A stretch of DNA of 41,851 nt, taken from assembly GCA_019750095.1 (NCBI GenBank), contig JAIEOW010000013.1, positions 1 through 41,851 of the forward strand. Direction: 5' to 3'. The stretch is from Phycisphaerales bacterium. GTDB lineage: Bacteria > Planctomycetota > Phycisphaerae > Phycisphaerales > UBA1924. Positions within the stretch are counted from its first letter, which is position 1. Each line of letters opens with the position of its first letter. Shown in pieces: positions 1 to 8,803 of this stretch. The notes beneath the pieces were generated by a model. That model saw only the letters and a program-made list of their open reading frames with translations. It had not been told where the DNA came from and ran no database searches. Both the position numbers and the translations under genes were made by a program.

Positions 1-1460
1 CCGGCGGGGGCGGATGCGGGGATTTCAAGCTCTCTGGTGGTGCCCGAGACGACGAGCATCGACCAGGTGAGGCCGTGGCGGGTCCAGACGCACCAGCGCG
101 AGGGTTGTTCGCCTCGTGGGTGCCAGCGGACTGTTGGGGTGTTGCTGGAGGTGTCGATGGAGACCAAGGGTGAGCGCGGTGTGGGGCCGTCGGCGCACCA
201 GTCCATGACAGGTGGGAGCGCGGGCTGGGCGTATGGGCCTTGCGCGAGTGCGTCGGCGAGGCCTTTGCGGTTGTTGACGATGGCGACCGCGCTGAAGTGG
301 ATGTTTCCGGCCGCGCCTTGGGCGGTGGTGGGGGAGTTGGTGGCGCGGGTGCGGGTGATCTGATTCAGGATTTCTTCGGGCGTCCAGGATTTCTCATCGC
401 CCTCTTTGGCGGTGATGCGGCTGGCATAGTTGCCCACCAGCACGTGCCTGGGATGGGCCTGCGAAACTTGCGTGAGCCACCAATCCAGCAGCTTGGCGTA
501 GGGCTGGGGCGAGTCGATCTTCCAATAGAGCTGTGGCGCGAGATAGTCGACCCAGCCGCTGCGGAGCCAGAGGGCCGAGTCGGCGTAGAGACTGGCATAC
601 GGATCAAAGCCCTTGACGCCCTCCGGGTGATTCGGGCGCCAGATGCCAAAGGGGCTGATGCCAACGCGGACGTGCGGGCGAGTGAGCTTGACGTTTGCGT
701 AGACGGACTGAACGAAGGTGTTGATGTTGGCGCGGCGCCAGTCGGCGCGATCCTGCGTAGTTGCGCCGCGTGCGAAGAGGGCATCGTCGGGAAAGGGCTG
801 GTCCTTCTTGGGGTAGGGATAGAAGTAGTCGTCGAAGTGCACGCCGTCGATGTCGTAGCGGCGGACGACATCATCGATGACACGGAGCGAGTGCTCGCGT
901 GCGTCGGGCTCGCCGGGATCGAGCCAGAGATAGCCGTCGTATTCGCGGACAAGGTCGGGACGTGTGGTGGCGATGTGGGTTGCGCTCACCGGGCTCTTGG
1001 CGGCGGTGTGGCGGGCGCGATAGGGGTTGAACCAGGCGTGGAGTTCGATGCCGCGCGCGTGGGCCGCGGCGATCCACTCGGCGAGCGGGTCGTAACCCGC
1101 TGGAGGTGCGATGCCTTGTGTACCGGTGAGATACTCCGACCACGGCTCAAGCTCAGAGGGATAGATTGCGTCGCACGCCGGGCGGACTTGAAGGACGATA
1201 GCGTTGAGATTGAGGCGAGTGGCGGTATCGAGGATGCGCGTCATCTCGGCCCGCGCGTCGTCAACGGGGAGCGCGGGTTTGGAGGGCCAGTCGATGTTGG
1301 CAACGGTCGCGACCCACATGCCGCGGAACTCGCGCATGGGCTGGGGCGGCGTATCGCCGGCGACGGAGCAGCCGCCGAGCGAGAGCAGCGTCAGCGCAAG
1401 CGCTGCCAGAATTCCGGCTGGGAAGAAGCGTGCGGAGGGGCGGCGCGAATGAGCGTCCAT
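1..1460 (-). CDS. GHL10-type glycosyl hydrolase-like lipoprotein, 3'-truncated by window edge
   Basis: The minus frame is open from an ATG at 1458-1460 to base 1 with no stop, giving about 486 codons of a protein whose C-terminus lies outside the window. The N-terminus is a lipoprotein signal (basic start, Leu/Ala core, lipobox LSLGGC), so it is probably membrane anchored and exported. It continues with REFRGMWVATVANIDWPS, a block LNAIVLQVRPACDAIYPSEL, HAWFNPYRA and YDIDGVHFDDYFYPYPKK. These are signature blocks of the GHL10 / DUF187 family (COG1649), TIM-barrel proteins related to glycoside hydrolases that are thought to act on surface or peptidoglycan-linked glycans. The segment nearest the window edge looks like the start of a fibronectin-type or similar C-terminal module. 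The substrate cannot be told. The gene is divergent from the sigma-factor operon, with 230 bp between them in which I see no clear promoter. Confidence 0.88.
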   Translation of the reverse strand, partial: MDAHSRRPSARFFPAGILAALALTLLSLGGCSVAGDTPPQPMREFRGMWVATVANIDWPSKPALPVDDARAEMTRILDTATRLNLNAIVLQVRPACDAIYPSELEPWSEYLTGTQGIAPPAGYDPLAEWIAAAHARGIELHAWFNPYRARHTAAKSPVSATHIATTRPDLVREYDGYLWLDPGEPDAREHSLRVIDDVVRRYDIDGVHFDDYFYPYPKKDQPFPDDALFARGATTQDRADWRRANINTFVQSVYANVKLTRPHVRVGISPFGIWRPNHPEGVKGFDPYASLYADSALWLRSGWVDYLAPQLYWKIDSPQPYAKLLDWWLTQVSQAHPRHVLVGNYASRITAKEGDEKSWTPEEILNQITRTRATNSPTTAQGAAGNIHFSAVAIVNNRKGLADALAQGPYAQPALPPVMDWCADGPTPRSPLVSIDTSSNTPTVRWHPRGEQPSRWCVWTRHGLTWSMLVVSGTTRELEIPASAPA

Positions 1461-1690
1461 GCTCGGGTCCTGGTTCAGTGTGGGCGTGATGCGTGCGGCG
1501 GGAACGCGACGATAATCACAACCTTCGCGTTTGCCAAGCGGAAATTCCGTGGGAGGATGACCGGTGCACGGCCTCTGGACAACCTTATGAGAAATCGGTA
1601 GGAAGAAGGCATCCGAACAGATGCCGTTTGGTGCAATAGCGGGTTGGGTGAAACGTTGAGCAGGATGGAACCGTAAAGCGTGAGGATTTG

Positions 1691-2458
1691 GTGGATCGCC
1701 AGCACCCTCAGGGAAGAGCCCAGACCCCCAAACCGACCGCCGAGTCAGACTCGGCGGGTCGGGCGGATGCCGACTTGACGGAGAGAAGCGAGCGGTTGGA
1801 CGCGGGGAGCACTCCGGAGCCGATCGCCGAGGTGCTTCGTGCGGCGGGCTCGGGGGATGAGGAGGCGTGGCGGAAGATCGTTCATCTGTACGTGCGGCGT
1901 GTGTATGCGCTCGCGCGATCGCGACTTGGTGGGATCAGTGGCGGCGGTGGGGGTGGCGGTGGGGAAGTGGGCCGCGGGTCGGGGCATGATGCCGCGGAGG
2001 AGGTCACGCAGTCCGTGTTTGTCACCGTGGCGGCCAAGCTCTCGTCGGGTGAGTATTCGGAGCAGGGGCGCTTCGAGTCGTGGCTGTTCCGCGTGGCGAT
2101 GAACCGGATTCGCGATGAGGTGCGTCGCTTGCGTCGGCATGCGACACCGACGGACCCGGAATCGCTGGATGCCGGTGCGGGACGAGCGGAGCGTGAGTCG
2201 GACCTGTCGCGAGATCGGGAGGACTCGGTGCGGCTGCTGCGGAACGCCATAGCGCATCTGGCGGAAACCGATCGCGAGGTGATCGAACTGCGGCATCACG
2301 CGGGGATGAGCTTCAAGCAGATGGCGGATCTGCTGGATGAGCCGCTGGGCACGCTTCTGGCGCGGCATCATCGGGCACTGCGGAAGTTGAAGGACATCAT
2401 CGTCGCGTCGGGCGGAATGCCGACGTGGCTGAAAGACTCGATGGGGAGTTCGTCATGA
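1691..2458 (+). CDS. sigma-70 family RNA polymerase sigma factor (ECF-like)
   Basis: A 255-residue sigma factor of the region 2 plus region 4 type. Region 2 is seen as AEEVTQSVFVTVAAKLSS followed by FESWLFRVAMNRIRDEVRR. Region 4 is seen as LAETDREVIELRHHAGMSF with a helix-turn-helix KQMADLLDEPLGTLLARHHRALRKL. A Gly-rich low-complexity run (about residues 80-97) interrupts region 2, which is unusual, and an acidic/Arg linker separates the two regions. The GTG at 1691 is chosen because GAGGA lies about 4 bases upstream; a TTG one codon earlier is also possible. The stop overlaps the ATG of the next gene (ATGA), so the sigma factor and the membrane protein after it are translationally coupled, as is usual for ECF sigma/anti-sigma pairs. 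Planctomycetes carry many such divergent ECF factors. The stimulus is unknown. Confidence 0.9.
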   Translation: MDRQHPQGRAQTPKPTAESDSAGRADADLTERSERLDAGSTPEPIAEVLRAAGSGDEEAWRKIVHLYVRRVYALARSRLGGISGGGGGGGGEVGRGSGHDAAEEVTQSVFVTVAAKLSSGEYSEQGRFESWLFRVAMNRIRDEVRRLRRHATPTDPESLDAGAGRAERESDLSRDREDSVRLLRNAIAHLAETDREVIELRHHAGMSFKQMADLLDEPLGTLLARHHRALRKLKDIIVASGGMPTWLKDSMGSSS

Positions 2459-3087
2459 ATCAGAATCAACACAACCAGGACGCCTTTGGATCGCCCGATA
2501 GCGGGCACGAGGGGATGACGCATCTGGATGGCGATCTTGTGGGATTGTGCGGTGCGCTTGATGGGCTTGGTGCCCGCGAGCGTGGCGGTGCGGACGCGCT
2601 AGAAGATCGTGTGATGCAGGCGTCGTTGCCATCGCTTGGCCATGTTCGGGCGATGAGTGCGTCGCTTGGTGAGCTTGGCGCGGTGGAGCGAGCCGGGGGG
2701 CCGAAGACGCTGGAGCGGGATGTGTTTCTGGCGAGCCGCACGAAGCTGCGTGAGCTGGCCGGGGCGCGCGTGCATGGTGGAGCGCCGGGTCGCTCAACGC
2801 CCGCGCCGGGTCGGCGCGTGTGGTTGCGGCCGATGCGTCTCGCGGCGGTGGTTTTGTTGGCAATGACCGCGGGCATCGTTGTGCTTGCGGTGGTGCAGCA
2901 GGGCAATCGATCTCGAGACTTGGCGACGCGAACCCCGGAGCAGTTGAGCGAGCAGATTCGCGGGGAGATGGACGTGCTGTTTGCCGTGCTCGATGAGCGA
3001 TCGCTGGCTGGCGAAGGAACAGAAGCGGCGAGTGACGGCGAAGCGCAGACGCTGATCGAGTGGCTGAGCGAAGGAGCCGCGTCATGA
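2455..3087 (+). CDS. single-pass membrane protein, putative anti-sigma factor
   Basis: A 210-residue protein with a hydrophilic N-terminal half (about 120 residues), one transmembrane helix (PMRLAAVVLLAMTAGIVVL, near residues 125-150) and a short C-terminal part of about 60 residues presumably outside the membrane. This N-in single-span topology, plus the ATGA overlap with the sigma-factor stop, is the classic layout of an anti-sigma factor. No HxxxCxxC zinc motif is visible, so it is not a ZAS-type anti-sigma factor, and the assignment rests on context. Its own stop overlaps the next ATG in the same way, making a coupled three-gene operon. Confidence 0.72.
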   Translation: MNQNQHNQDAFGSPDSGHEGMTHLDGDLVGLCGALDGLGARERGGADALEDRVMQASLPSLGHVRAMSASLGELGAVERAGGPKTLERDVFLASRTKLRELAGARVHGGAPGRSTPAPGRRVWLRPMRLAAVVLLAMTAGIVVLAVVQQGNRSRDLATRTPEQLSEQIRGEMDVLFAVLDERSLAGEGTEAASDGEAQTLIEWLSEGAAS

Positions 3088-4148
3088 GCCCACGATTCGG
3101 GCGAAGAGCGGGCGTGATGGCGATGGTCGGCGTGGCCGCGGCGATGCCGCTGTGGCTCGCGACGGCGTGGACGGCCGCAGAGCCGCCCGCGCCGGCGAGC
3201 GAGCCAAAGGCCCAGGAACCAGCCGTCCGCGGCGATCCGGAGATGCGTCAGAGACTGCGCGAGGCGCTCCGCAAGCGGCTGGAGAACGCGCGCAAGGAAA
3301 CCGATCGGATGGAGCAGCTCGCCAAGGCGCTCGATGAAGGCAAGTCCTTCGACGAGATTCGGCAGATGATGCCCGAGAGCGGGCGGTGGATGCGAAGTTC
3401 CGGCAGTGGGGCGGGTGGAGGAGCGGGCGGGGGCGGGAGGAGCTTCGGCGAGATGCTGCTTCGCCGAATCGAAGACCACAGAGGCGGCGACGGATTTTCA
3501 GAGGTTGACACTCTCGGGCCAACATCGCTGCCGGGCATGGGACCGAGGCCAGGGGGCGGTGGGGGTGCGGGAGCAGAAGGGGTCGATCGTCCGTCCGGTA
3601 TGCCGGATCGAGCGTTGACCGATGAGGAGCGCGAGGCGGTCCGAGATGTCTTGACAGCGGCGGCTCCGGGCACGCTGAAGAAGATCGACGAGCTTCGCGC
3701 ACTGGATCCTGCGCAGGCGGATCGGAAGTATGCCGAGGCCTGGCCAAGGATGAAGTTTCTGATGGAGATGCGTTCGCGTGATCGCGCGATGTACGACCTG
3801 ACGCTGGGCGATGTGCGGGCCGGGCGCGAGGCGATGGAGGCCGCGCGGGCGCTGGTGGCGATGGAAAAGCGCGGCGTGCAGGCGGGTTCGGATGAGTACA
3901 AGAAGGGCGAGGCCGTGCTGCGGGGCGCGCTTGGGACTCAGTTCGAGCAGCGGACGCGGATCCTGCAGCATCAGATGGAGAAGATGCGCGAGCGGCAGGC
4001 GACGATGGCCCGGGATATCGCGACACGCTCGGAGCGAGAGGCCGACGTGGTGAACCGCAACGCGGCCACGCTCGTTGAACGCGAGCGGCGTCGGCAGGAG
4101 CGCGGCAGTGAGCGGTCGAAGGAGCCGGCGCGTACGGGTGGGACTTGA
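3084..4148 (+). CDS. exported coiled-coil protein of unknown function, third gene of the sigma operon
   Basis: A 354-residue protein with an N-terminal signal-like segment (GVMAMVGVAAAMPLWLATAWTAAEP), then a charged Pro/Ala/Glu stretch, a helical region rich in Arg, Glu and Lys (REALRKRLENARKETDRMEQ), a Gly/Ser linker, and a second long helical section ending in ERERRRQERGSERS. It looks periplasmic or membrane attached by its signal, with extended coiled coils. I recognise no family. Its ATG overlaps the stop of the putative anti-sigma gene, so it is probably co-expressed and may act as a sensor or partner on the far side of the membrane. The body vaguely recalls CpxP/heavy-metal-resistance-type periplasmic helical sensors, but no LTxxQ motif is seen. 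Confidence 0.7.
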   Translation: MSPRFGRRAGVMAMVGVAAAMPLWLATAWTAAEPPAPASEPKAQEPAVRGDPEMRQRLREALRKRLENARKETDRMEQLAKALDEGKSFDEIRQMMPESGRWMRSSGSGAGGGAGGGGRSFGEMLLRRIEDHRGGDGFSEVDTLGPTSLPGMGPRPGGGGGAGAEGVDRPSGMPDRALTDEEREAVRDVLTAAAPGTLKKIDELRALDPAQADRKYAEAWPRMKFLMEMRSRDRAMYDLTLGDVRAGREAMEAARALVAMEKRGVQAGSDEYKKGEAVLRGALGTQFEQRTRILQHQMEKMRERQATMARDIATRSEREADVVNRNAATLVERERRRQERGSERSKEPARTGGT

Positions 4149-4189
4149 TGGGTGACTTTGGAGATGCCTGCGTGCGCGAAGCCGTGGGT

Positions 4190-4209
4190 GCCCGGGCTTG
4201 CGCCCGGGC
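4190..4209. terminator. perfect hairpin between convergent genes
   Basis: An 8-bp perfect stem (GCCCGGGC on both sides) with a TTGC loop lies in the 74-bp gap between the convergent ends of the exported coiled-coil gene (4148) and the tRNA-binding gene (4223). Its position and symmetry suit a bidirectional terminator. There is no T-run, so it may instead be a transcript-end stabiliser. Confidence 0.55.
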
Positions 4210-4222
4210 CTCGGATTGACGG

Positions 4223-4663
4223 TTAGGACACGATGGAGCCGGGGGCGATGTCGGCGTCGGGGCGGAGGACGATGACTTTGCGCTCGACATCGGGCTGGGC
4301 GGCGTCCTTGGGCATGTCGCTGGCGGCGAGCAGCATGCCGCGGGACTCTTCGCCACGAATCTTGCGTGGGGCGAGATTGGCCACGATGATGATGAGCTTG
4401 CCGACGAGCTGCTCGGGGGTGTAGTGTCCCTTGATGCCGGCGCAGATCTGGCGCGGTGTGCCGGAGCCGTCGTCGAGCTGGAGCTTGAGCAGGCGATCGG
4501 CGCTCGGGTGGTTCTCGGCCTGGATCACGCGGGCGACGCGGAGGTCAACCTTGGCGAACTCGTCAAAGGCGATCTCGGGCTTGGCTGAGCCGGCGGGTGC
4601 CGCGATAGGAGCAGGAGCGGGTGCGGCTGTGGGTGGCGGGGTTGGCGTGGGTGCGGTCGACAT
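4223..4663 (-). CDS. stand-alone tRNA-binding domain protein (MetRS C-terminal / Trbp111 type)
   Basis: A 146-residue protein with a Pro/Ala-rich N-terminal tail (about 30 residues) followed by a complete tRNA-binding OB-fold: [20 protein letters not shown], then [44 protein letters not shown] and LLAASD. These are the hallmarks of the MetRS C-terminal domain (MetG2/Trbp111), which binds tRNA and increases MetRS affinity or dimerises. It is encoded alone, with no synthetase core in this frame or beside it. Possible roles are a trans-acting MetRS beta subunit or a general tRNA chaperone. The start is supported by AAGGA upstream on the minus strand. It lies downstream of the fibro-slime gene on the same strand but is separated from it by 326 bp holding a triple hairpin, so it is probably transcribed independently. 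Confidence 0.9.
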   Translation of the reverse strand: MSTAPTPTPPPTAAPAPAPIAAPAGSAKPEIAFDEFAKVDLRVARVIQAENHPSADRLLKLQLDDGSGTPRQICAGIKGHYTPEQLVGKLIIIVANLAPRKIRGEESRGMLLAASDMPKDAAQPDVERKVIVLRPDADIAPGSIVS

Positions 4664-4886
4664 CGGGTGATCCTTGGAAAGAGCCGAGTGTAGGGTGCAA
4701 AAACACCGACGCCCGCACCAGGTGGCACGGGCGTCGGAGCACAGCGATTGAGTCGTGGGGAGCCCGCCCGCGATGAGTCGAAGCGGGGGGCACTCAATCG
4801 GATTCACGCGGGGGCCAAGAGACACAAGGCCCGCGCGGGGAGGGGAGGATGGCGACGGGTCGCAGCCGACGCGTCGCCCCGAAGAG

Positions 4887-4980
4887 ACCCGCTGGGGACC
4901 AGCGGGCCACCCGAAACCGGACCCGCTGGGGACCAGCGGGCCACCCGAAACCGGACCCGCTGGGAACCAGCGGGTCACCC
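4887..4980. repeat. three tandem 34-bp units, each a strong hairpin
   Basis: Three head-to-tail copies begin near 4887, 4921 and 4955 (period 34). Each contains an inverted repeat CCCGCTGG / CCAGCGGG around a 3-base loop (GGA, or GAA in the third copy), followed by a linker CCACCCGAAACCGG, changed in the last copy. The array ends 10 bases beyond the stop (4990) of the minus-strand fibro-slime gene, so it would form three consecutive hairpins at the 3' end of that transcript. A multi-hairpin terminator or RNA-stability element is the most likely reading. The rest of the 326-bp gap (4664-4886) shows nothing recognisable. Confidence 0.8.
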
Positions 4981-4989
4981 CGGCAGGGG

Positions 4990-5949
4990 TCAGTCGTACA
5001 GACCGGTGGTGGTCGGGAGCTGGGCATTCTCCAGACTGATGGTCGTGTCGATGCGGACGTTGGACTGAGTCACGTGCCGCTCGGCGAAGAAGAGCTTGAA
5101 GGAGTAGCGCTGTCCGTCCTGGAGCCAGTTGAGGCGATCGAGCTCGATGGTCTGGCTGATGGCGGAGTGGACACCGCCGATGTCGACGACGAGCTTGCCG
5201 TCGATGAAGACCCAGACGTCGTCGTCACCGGTAAAGGTGAAGGTCTGGTTGGTGCCCCGTCGGTAGACGAAGGTGGTGTCGAGCTCGAAAGTGAACCCGA
5301 AGTTCTTGGACTGACCCGGGGAGTTGCCGAAGAGGTCGCCGTTGATCGGGAAGAACCCGCCGCGTGAGGAGTAGAGGGAGTCGGTGCGGTCGGAGAAGGA
5401 GTAGAGGTTGGAATCGCCCTGACGGACCAGGGTGATGGGGATGGTCTTGCTCATGTTCACGCCGGAGGAGTCGCGGAACCACTGGCGGAAAGCGTTGGCG
5501 GTGGTCATGGCACCACCGGCCGTGGTGGCGACGCTCCCTGTGCGGTCGGATTCACGAGCCGAGATGTAGCTCTTGGCCACGGGCATGCGATTGCGACCCT
5601 GTGCGTCGACCGCCTGAGAGTTCACCTTGAAGCCGGTGGAGGCGAACTGCGGCTTGCCATCGGCGTCGAGCGTGTCGGCGACCTGGCCGACATAGTGGCC
5701 GAAGCCGGCGGTGGGCTGGCGGTTGAAGTCCGGGTGGCCGTTGGTTTCCGAAGCCCAGCGGAAGTCTCGGCAGACGCCGTTGAGGGTGATGGACGGGGGA
5801 AGCTGCGCGAGGGTGGCACCGGCGGGCTGGCCGCCGCCGGTGGTGGACTGCTGGGCATTGACGGTCCACACCGCGCCGCCGGTCACCAGGGCGGCGCCGA
5901 GCAGACCGGAAGCGGTAAGCACTCGGAGCGATTTGGAGTTCGTATTCAT
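4990..5949 (-). CDS. fibro-slime (PA14-like) domain secreted protein
   Basis: A 319-residue protein with a signal peptide ([28 protein letters not shown]) and a mature part matching the fibro-slime domain (TIGR02148): [20 protein letters not shown], then a display-like body and [21 protein letters not shown] near the C-terminus. The [13 protein letters not shown] block is the PA14-like core that binds calcium and carbohydrate in related proteins. Such domains are common in secreted or surface proteins of planctomycetes, Fibrobacter and slime moulds, with roles in adhesion or matrix. The start at 5949 has AGGA about 9 bases upstream; an in-frame upstream extension to 6015 would spoil the signal peptide. 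The gene is followed directly by the triple hairpin. Confidence 0.85.
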   Translation of the reverse strand: MNTNSKSLRVLTASGLLGAALVTGGAVWTVNAQQSTTGGGQPAGATLAQLPPSITLNGVCRDFRWASETNGHPDFNRQPTAGFGHYVGQVADTLDADGKPQFASTGFKVNSQAVDAQGRNRMPVAKSYISARESDRTGSVATTAGGAMTTANAFRQWFRDSSGVNMSKTIPITLVRQGDSNLYSFSDRTDSLYSSRGGFFPINGDLFGNSPGQSKNFGFTFELDTTFVYRRGTNQTFTFTGDDDVWVFIDGKLVVDIGGVHSAISQTIELDRLNWLQDGQRYSFKLFFAERHVTQSNVRIDTTISLENAQLPTTTGLYD

Positions 5950-6322
5950 GGGGCACGTCCTGGTGAGGTGGGCAAGCGTCCGCTGGCCGACCGGGGGATA
6001 GGAGTTCACGGGCACTCGGGCCGCATCCGTGCGGCTCGGGTCCCCGTCAAACGAACGAGGACCGACACATCAGAATGTGCAAATCAGCGTGGGTGGTTGC
6101 CAGCGATGCCAACTCGCGTTCGCAAGATTGATTTGCGGGCATGCGGGGTGTGCGGCGTGGGGGAGTTTTGCGGGGTGTGCCGAGACACGCGATGATCAGC
6201 CGATAAACCTGTGGCCCGGAGGTCGGAATCGCCGATCTCGGCGTTCCCGATCGTCGGCCACGTGGGAGGCCGAGCGGGACAACAATCATCTTTTAGAGCT
6301 CGCCAGTGAGCGGAGGCTTTGC
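5950..6322. other. 373-bp divergent intergenic region
   Basis: This gap lies between the fibro-slime gene (-) and murA (+) and must hold both promoters. I see no gene. An imperfect inverted repeat (GGAA-CGCCGA / TCGGCG-TTCC, 6225-6247) lies about 75 bases upstream of murA and could be an operator or leader hairpin, but this is weak. Confidence 0.4.
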
Positions 6323-7687
6323 GTGGATCAGTTCGTCATCAAGGGTGGTCGGCGGTTGTGCGGAAAGCTCACGGTGAAGGGCTCGAAGAACGCCGCGCTC
6401 CCGCTGATGGCGGCCGCGCTGCTGACGGATCGGCCGGTGCTGCTCCGCGATGTCGCCGATCTGGCGGACATCGGGAACATGGTGCGTCTGCTGGCCGAGC
6501 TGGGGTGCAAGGTCGAGCGGACCAATGCCAGCTCTTCGGACGCAGCGGGCGGGATGATGCTGATCCACGCCGAGGACGAGAGCCAGAGCCACGCGCGGTA
6601 CGACATCGTGCGAACGATGCGGGCCAGCATCTGTGCCCTTGGGCCGATGCTTGCTCGGCGCGGGTTTGCTCGAGTGAGCATGCCCGGTGGGTGCGCGATC
6701 GGCGATCGCCCGGTGGACCTGCACCTGCGCGGGCTTGAGGCCCTGGGGGCCGACATCACGCTGCATCAGGGCGACATCGTCGCCCGGGTGCCTGGCGGCA
6801 AGGGTGGTCGGCTGAAGGGCAATCGCGTCTTCCTGGGCGGGCCGTTCGGCTCGACGGTGCTGGGCACGGCCAATGTCATGTCGGCCGCGACGCTCGCGGA
6901 GGGACAGACGATCATCGAGTGTGCCGCGTGCGAGCCCGAGGTGGTGGACCTGGCGAACATGCTCAACGCCATGGGCGCGCGGATTCGTGGCGCGGGCAGC
7001 CCGCGCGTGGTCATCGATGGAGTTGAGGGGCTCAGCGGCGTCGATCATCGTGTGATTCCCGATCGCATCGAGGCGGGGACGTACATGTGCGCCGCGGCGA
7101 TCACCAACGGCGATATCACCCTGGAGAACTGCCCGGTCGACGCGCTCATGGCGGCGATCACCGTGCTGAATCAGGTGGGTGTGCATGTGGATGTCGGGGC
7201 CGACTGCTCGCAGCATCCGATGCGTTGCACGGCACGGGTCACCTGCTCTCGGTTGCTGCGTCCTGTGGAACTGACGACGCAGCCGCACCCGGGTTTCCCG
7301 ACGGATTTGCAGGCACAGTTCATGGCCCTGCTGACGCTGGCCGACGGGAACAGCATGATCACCGAGCGGATTTATCCCGAGCGCTTCGGCCATGTGCCGG
7401 AGCTTGGGCGCATGGGCGCGCGGATCATGCGGCAGGGGCCGACGGCGGTCGTCACGGGCGTGCGCAAGCTCATCGGTGCACCGGTGATGGCGAGCGATCT
7501 GCGGGCGTCGGCCGCGCTGGTGGTGGCGGGCCTGGCCGCCGAGGGCACGACGATCGTGAATCGCGTGTATCACCTGGATCGCGGGTATGAAGTGATGGAA
7601 GAGCGGCTGCGGTCTCTGGGTGCGGAGATCGAGCGCGTGAGCGAGGCCAAGTCGCCGGCGAGCGCGGCCGAGCCGGCGACGGTTTGA
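6323..7687 (+). CDS. murA: UDP-N-acetylglucosamine 1-carboxyvinyltransferase
   Basis: A 454-residue MurA, the first committed enzyme of peptidoglycan precursor synthesis, which transfers enolpyruvate from PEP to UDP-GlcNAc in the cytoplasm. The EPSP-synthase-type repeats are present. Lys22 and Asn23 occur in [10 protein letters not shown]. The catalytic loop reads [15 protein letters not shown] with the active Cys at about residue 124, so fosfomycin sensitivity would be expected. Other blocks include [35 protein letters not shown] and [15 protein letters not shown]. The GTG at 6323 is chosen for the CGGAGG about 6 bases upstream. The frame stays open for another 300 bases upstream, but that part has no MurA similarity. 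The gene is convergent with aat, only 16 bp apart. Intact MurA supports a peptidoglycan wall. Confidence 0.97.
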   Translation: MDQFVIKGGRRLCGKLTVKGSKNAALPLMAAALLTDRPVLLRDVADLADIGNMVRLLAELGCKVERTNASSSDAAGGMMLIHAEDESQSHARYDIVRTMRASICALGPMLARRGFARVSMPGGCAIGDRPVDLHLRGLEALGADITLHQGDIVARVPGGKGGRLKGNRVFLGGPFGSTVLGTANVMSAATLAEGQTIIECAACEPEVVDLANMLNAMGARIRGAGSPRVVIDGVEGLSGVDHRVIPDRIEAGTYMCAAAITNGDITLENCPVDALMAAITVLNQVGVHVDVGADCSQHPMRCTARVTCSRLLRPVELTTQPHPGFPTDLQAQFMALLTLADGNSMITERIYPERFGHVPELGRMGARIMRQGPTAVVTGVRKLIGAPVMASDLRASAALVVAGLAAEGTTIVNRVYHLDRGYEVMEERLRSLGAEIERVSEAKSPASAAEPATV

Positions 7688-7703
7688 AAGCCGATCGAGA
7701 GAG

Positions 7704-8417
7704 TCAGAGCGGCTTCCAGCGGTCCGGCGATTCCGTCGCCGCTGAGAGCTGTTTCATGTAGTTCTTGTGGGAGATTTCCTGAACTCCGAATCGGAGCGTG
7801 TGCTCGTTGGCCATCTGCACGTCCAGAAGGGAGTACCCGCACGCGCGCAGATGATTCCAAAGCGTGATGAGCGCGAGGCCCGATGCGCCCGAGCCATCGA
7901 GATCGAGACGGCTGAACATGCTCTCGGCGAAGAATGCCGCGCCGATGCTGACGCCGTAGATTCCGCCGACGAGCGTGGGCTGGGTGTGGGAGCCGTGAGA
8001 CCACACCTCGATTGAGTGGGCGTATCCGCGTTGGTGCAGCAAGCCGTAACAGCGGACCAGCGACTCATCGAGCCACGCGCCGACGCGTGTTGGGCTGGGG
8101 CGAGCACATCCTCGGATGACGCGATCAAAGGCCGCGTCGCTGGTGGTCGTGAACGTGGCCTTCTTCAATCGGCGCGAGAGCGAGCGAGGGACGTGCAGCC
8201 CGTCGTCATCCAGAGAGATCACGCCGCGGGGATCGGGCTGGTACCAGCGGATCGACCGGGCGACTGGGAGCACGTCGGGGTCGCCAGAAGCACCACTTTG
8301 CTCTGGCAGGTCCGCCATGGGAAACGCACCGTCGCGATAGGCAGCGAGGAAGAACCCGACGATCTCGTCGGCCGAGGGGGGGGCGTCAGCAGGGCGTTTT
8401 TTCGGGGGGCGAGGCAT
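7704..8417 (-). CDS. aat: leucyl/phenylalanyl-tRNA--protein transferase
   Basis: A 237-residue enzyme that transfers Leu or Phe from aminoacyl-tRNA to N-terminal Lys/Arg of proteins, creating an N-degron for ClpS/ClpAP. Family blocks are visible: AYRDGAFPMAD, IRWYQPDPRGVI, HVPRSLSRRLKK, GLLHQRGYAHSIEVW, LVGGIYGVSIGAAFFAESMFS and LALITLWNHLRACGYSLLDVQ. The usual WWSPDPR is WYQPDPR here, a mild variant. The start at MPRPPKKRP (8417) is chosen because the upstream in-frame extension looks non-coding; an alternative start at 8561 would overlap the next gene's leader. Confidence 0.95.
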   Translation of the reverse strand: MPRPPKKRPADAPPSADEIVGFFLAAYRDGAFPMADLPEQSGASGDPDVLPVARSIRWYQPDPRGVISLDDDGLHVPRSLSRRLKKATFTTTSDAAFDRVIRGCARPSPTRVGAWLDESLVRCYGLLHQRGYAHSIEVWSHGSHTQPTLVGGIYGVSIGAAFFAESMFSRLDLDGSGASGLALITLWNHLRACGYSLLDVQMANEHTLRFGVQEISHKNYMKQLSAATESPDRWKPL

Positions 8418-8559
8418 TCGGAGTCTGTGGCATCGTTCGCGGGTGACCGAAACCCCGGAGTCCGGGTGGCGGCAGGGGTGAAACGAGCCCCGAAAGGGTG
8501 GCACGGGTGAAATCGCCGTACCATAATTACCAGAGACTCGACGGGACCGGGAGTTGTTC

Positions 8560-8781
8560 ATGCCTGACGGATCGCTGCGCCTGGATGTCTACCTGCCGAC
8601 GCTCATCGTGGGCGGGTTGCTGCTTTGGGCGATCGTCCGGATGGTGGGGCGGGTGCTGATCGTTCAGGCACGTGAACGGTCCCGGCGCGAGATCGCGGCG
8701 TACATCGCCGAAGGATCGATGACTCCTGATCATGGTGAGCGATTGATGAAGGCGGGGGAGGATCCGGTTCGACTGATCTAG
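8560..8781 (+). CDS. small single-span membrane protein with a short helical EGxMTP motif
   Basis: A 73-residue protein. One transmembrane helix (LPTLIVGGLLLWAIVRMVGRVLIV) is followed by a basic stretch and one copy of the motif IAAYIAEGSMTPDHGERLMKAG. This motif resembles the short C-terminal oligomerisation (SHOCT-like) helices found in bacterial membrane proteins, but I cannot assign it firmly. The next gene encodes a clearly related protein with two copies. The ATG at 8560 follows a GGGAG. Function unknown. Confidence 0.75.
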   Translation: MPDGSLRLDVYLPTLIVGGLLLWAIVRMVGRVLIVQARERSRREIAAYIAEGSMTPDHGERLMKAGEDPVRLI

Positions 8782-8803
8782 GGATAGCGGAGGATCTTGA
8801 GCC

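Noticed and set aside
240..1601. Long plus-strand open frame opposite the glycosyl hydrolase gene
   Set aside because: It is an antisense shadow of a GC-rich gene; the minus frame has a signal peptide and family motifs.
4887..4980. CRISPR-like array of 34-bp repeats
   Set aside because: The copies are directly tandem with no spacers between them, and no cas genes are present.
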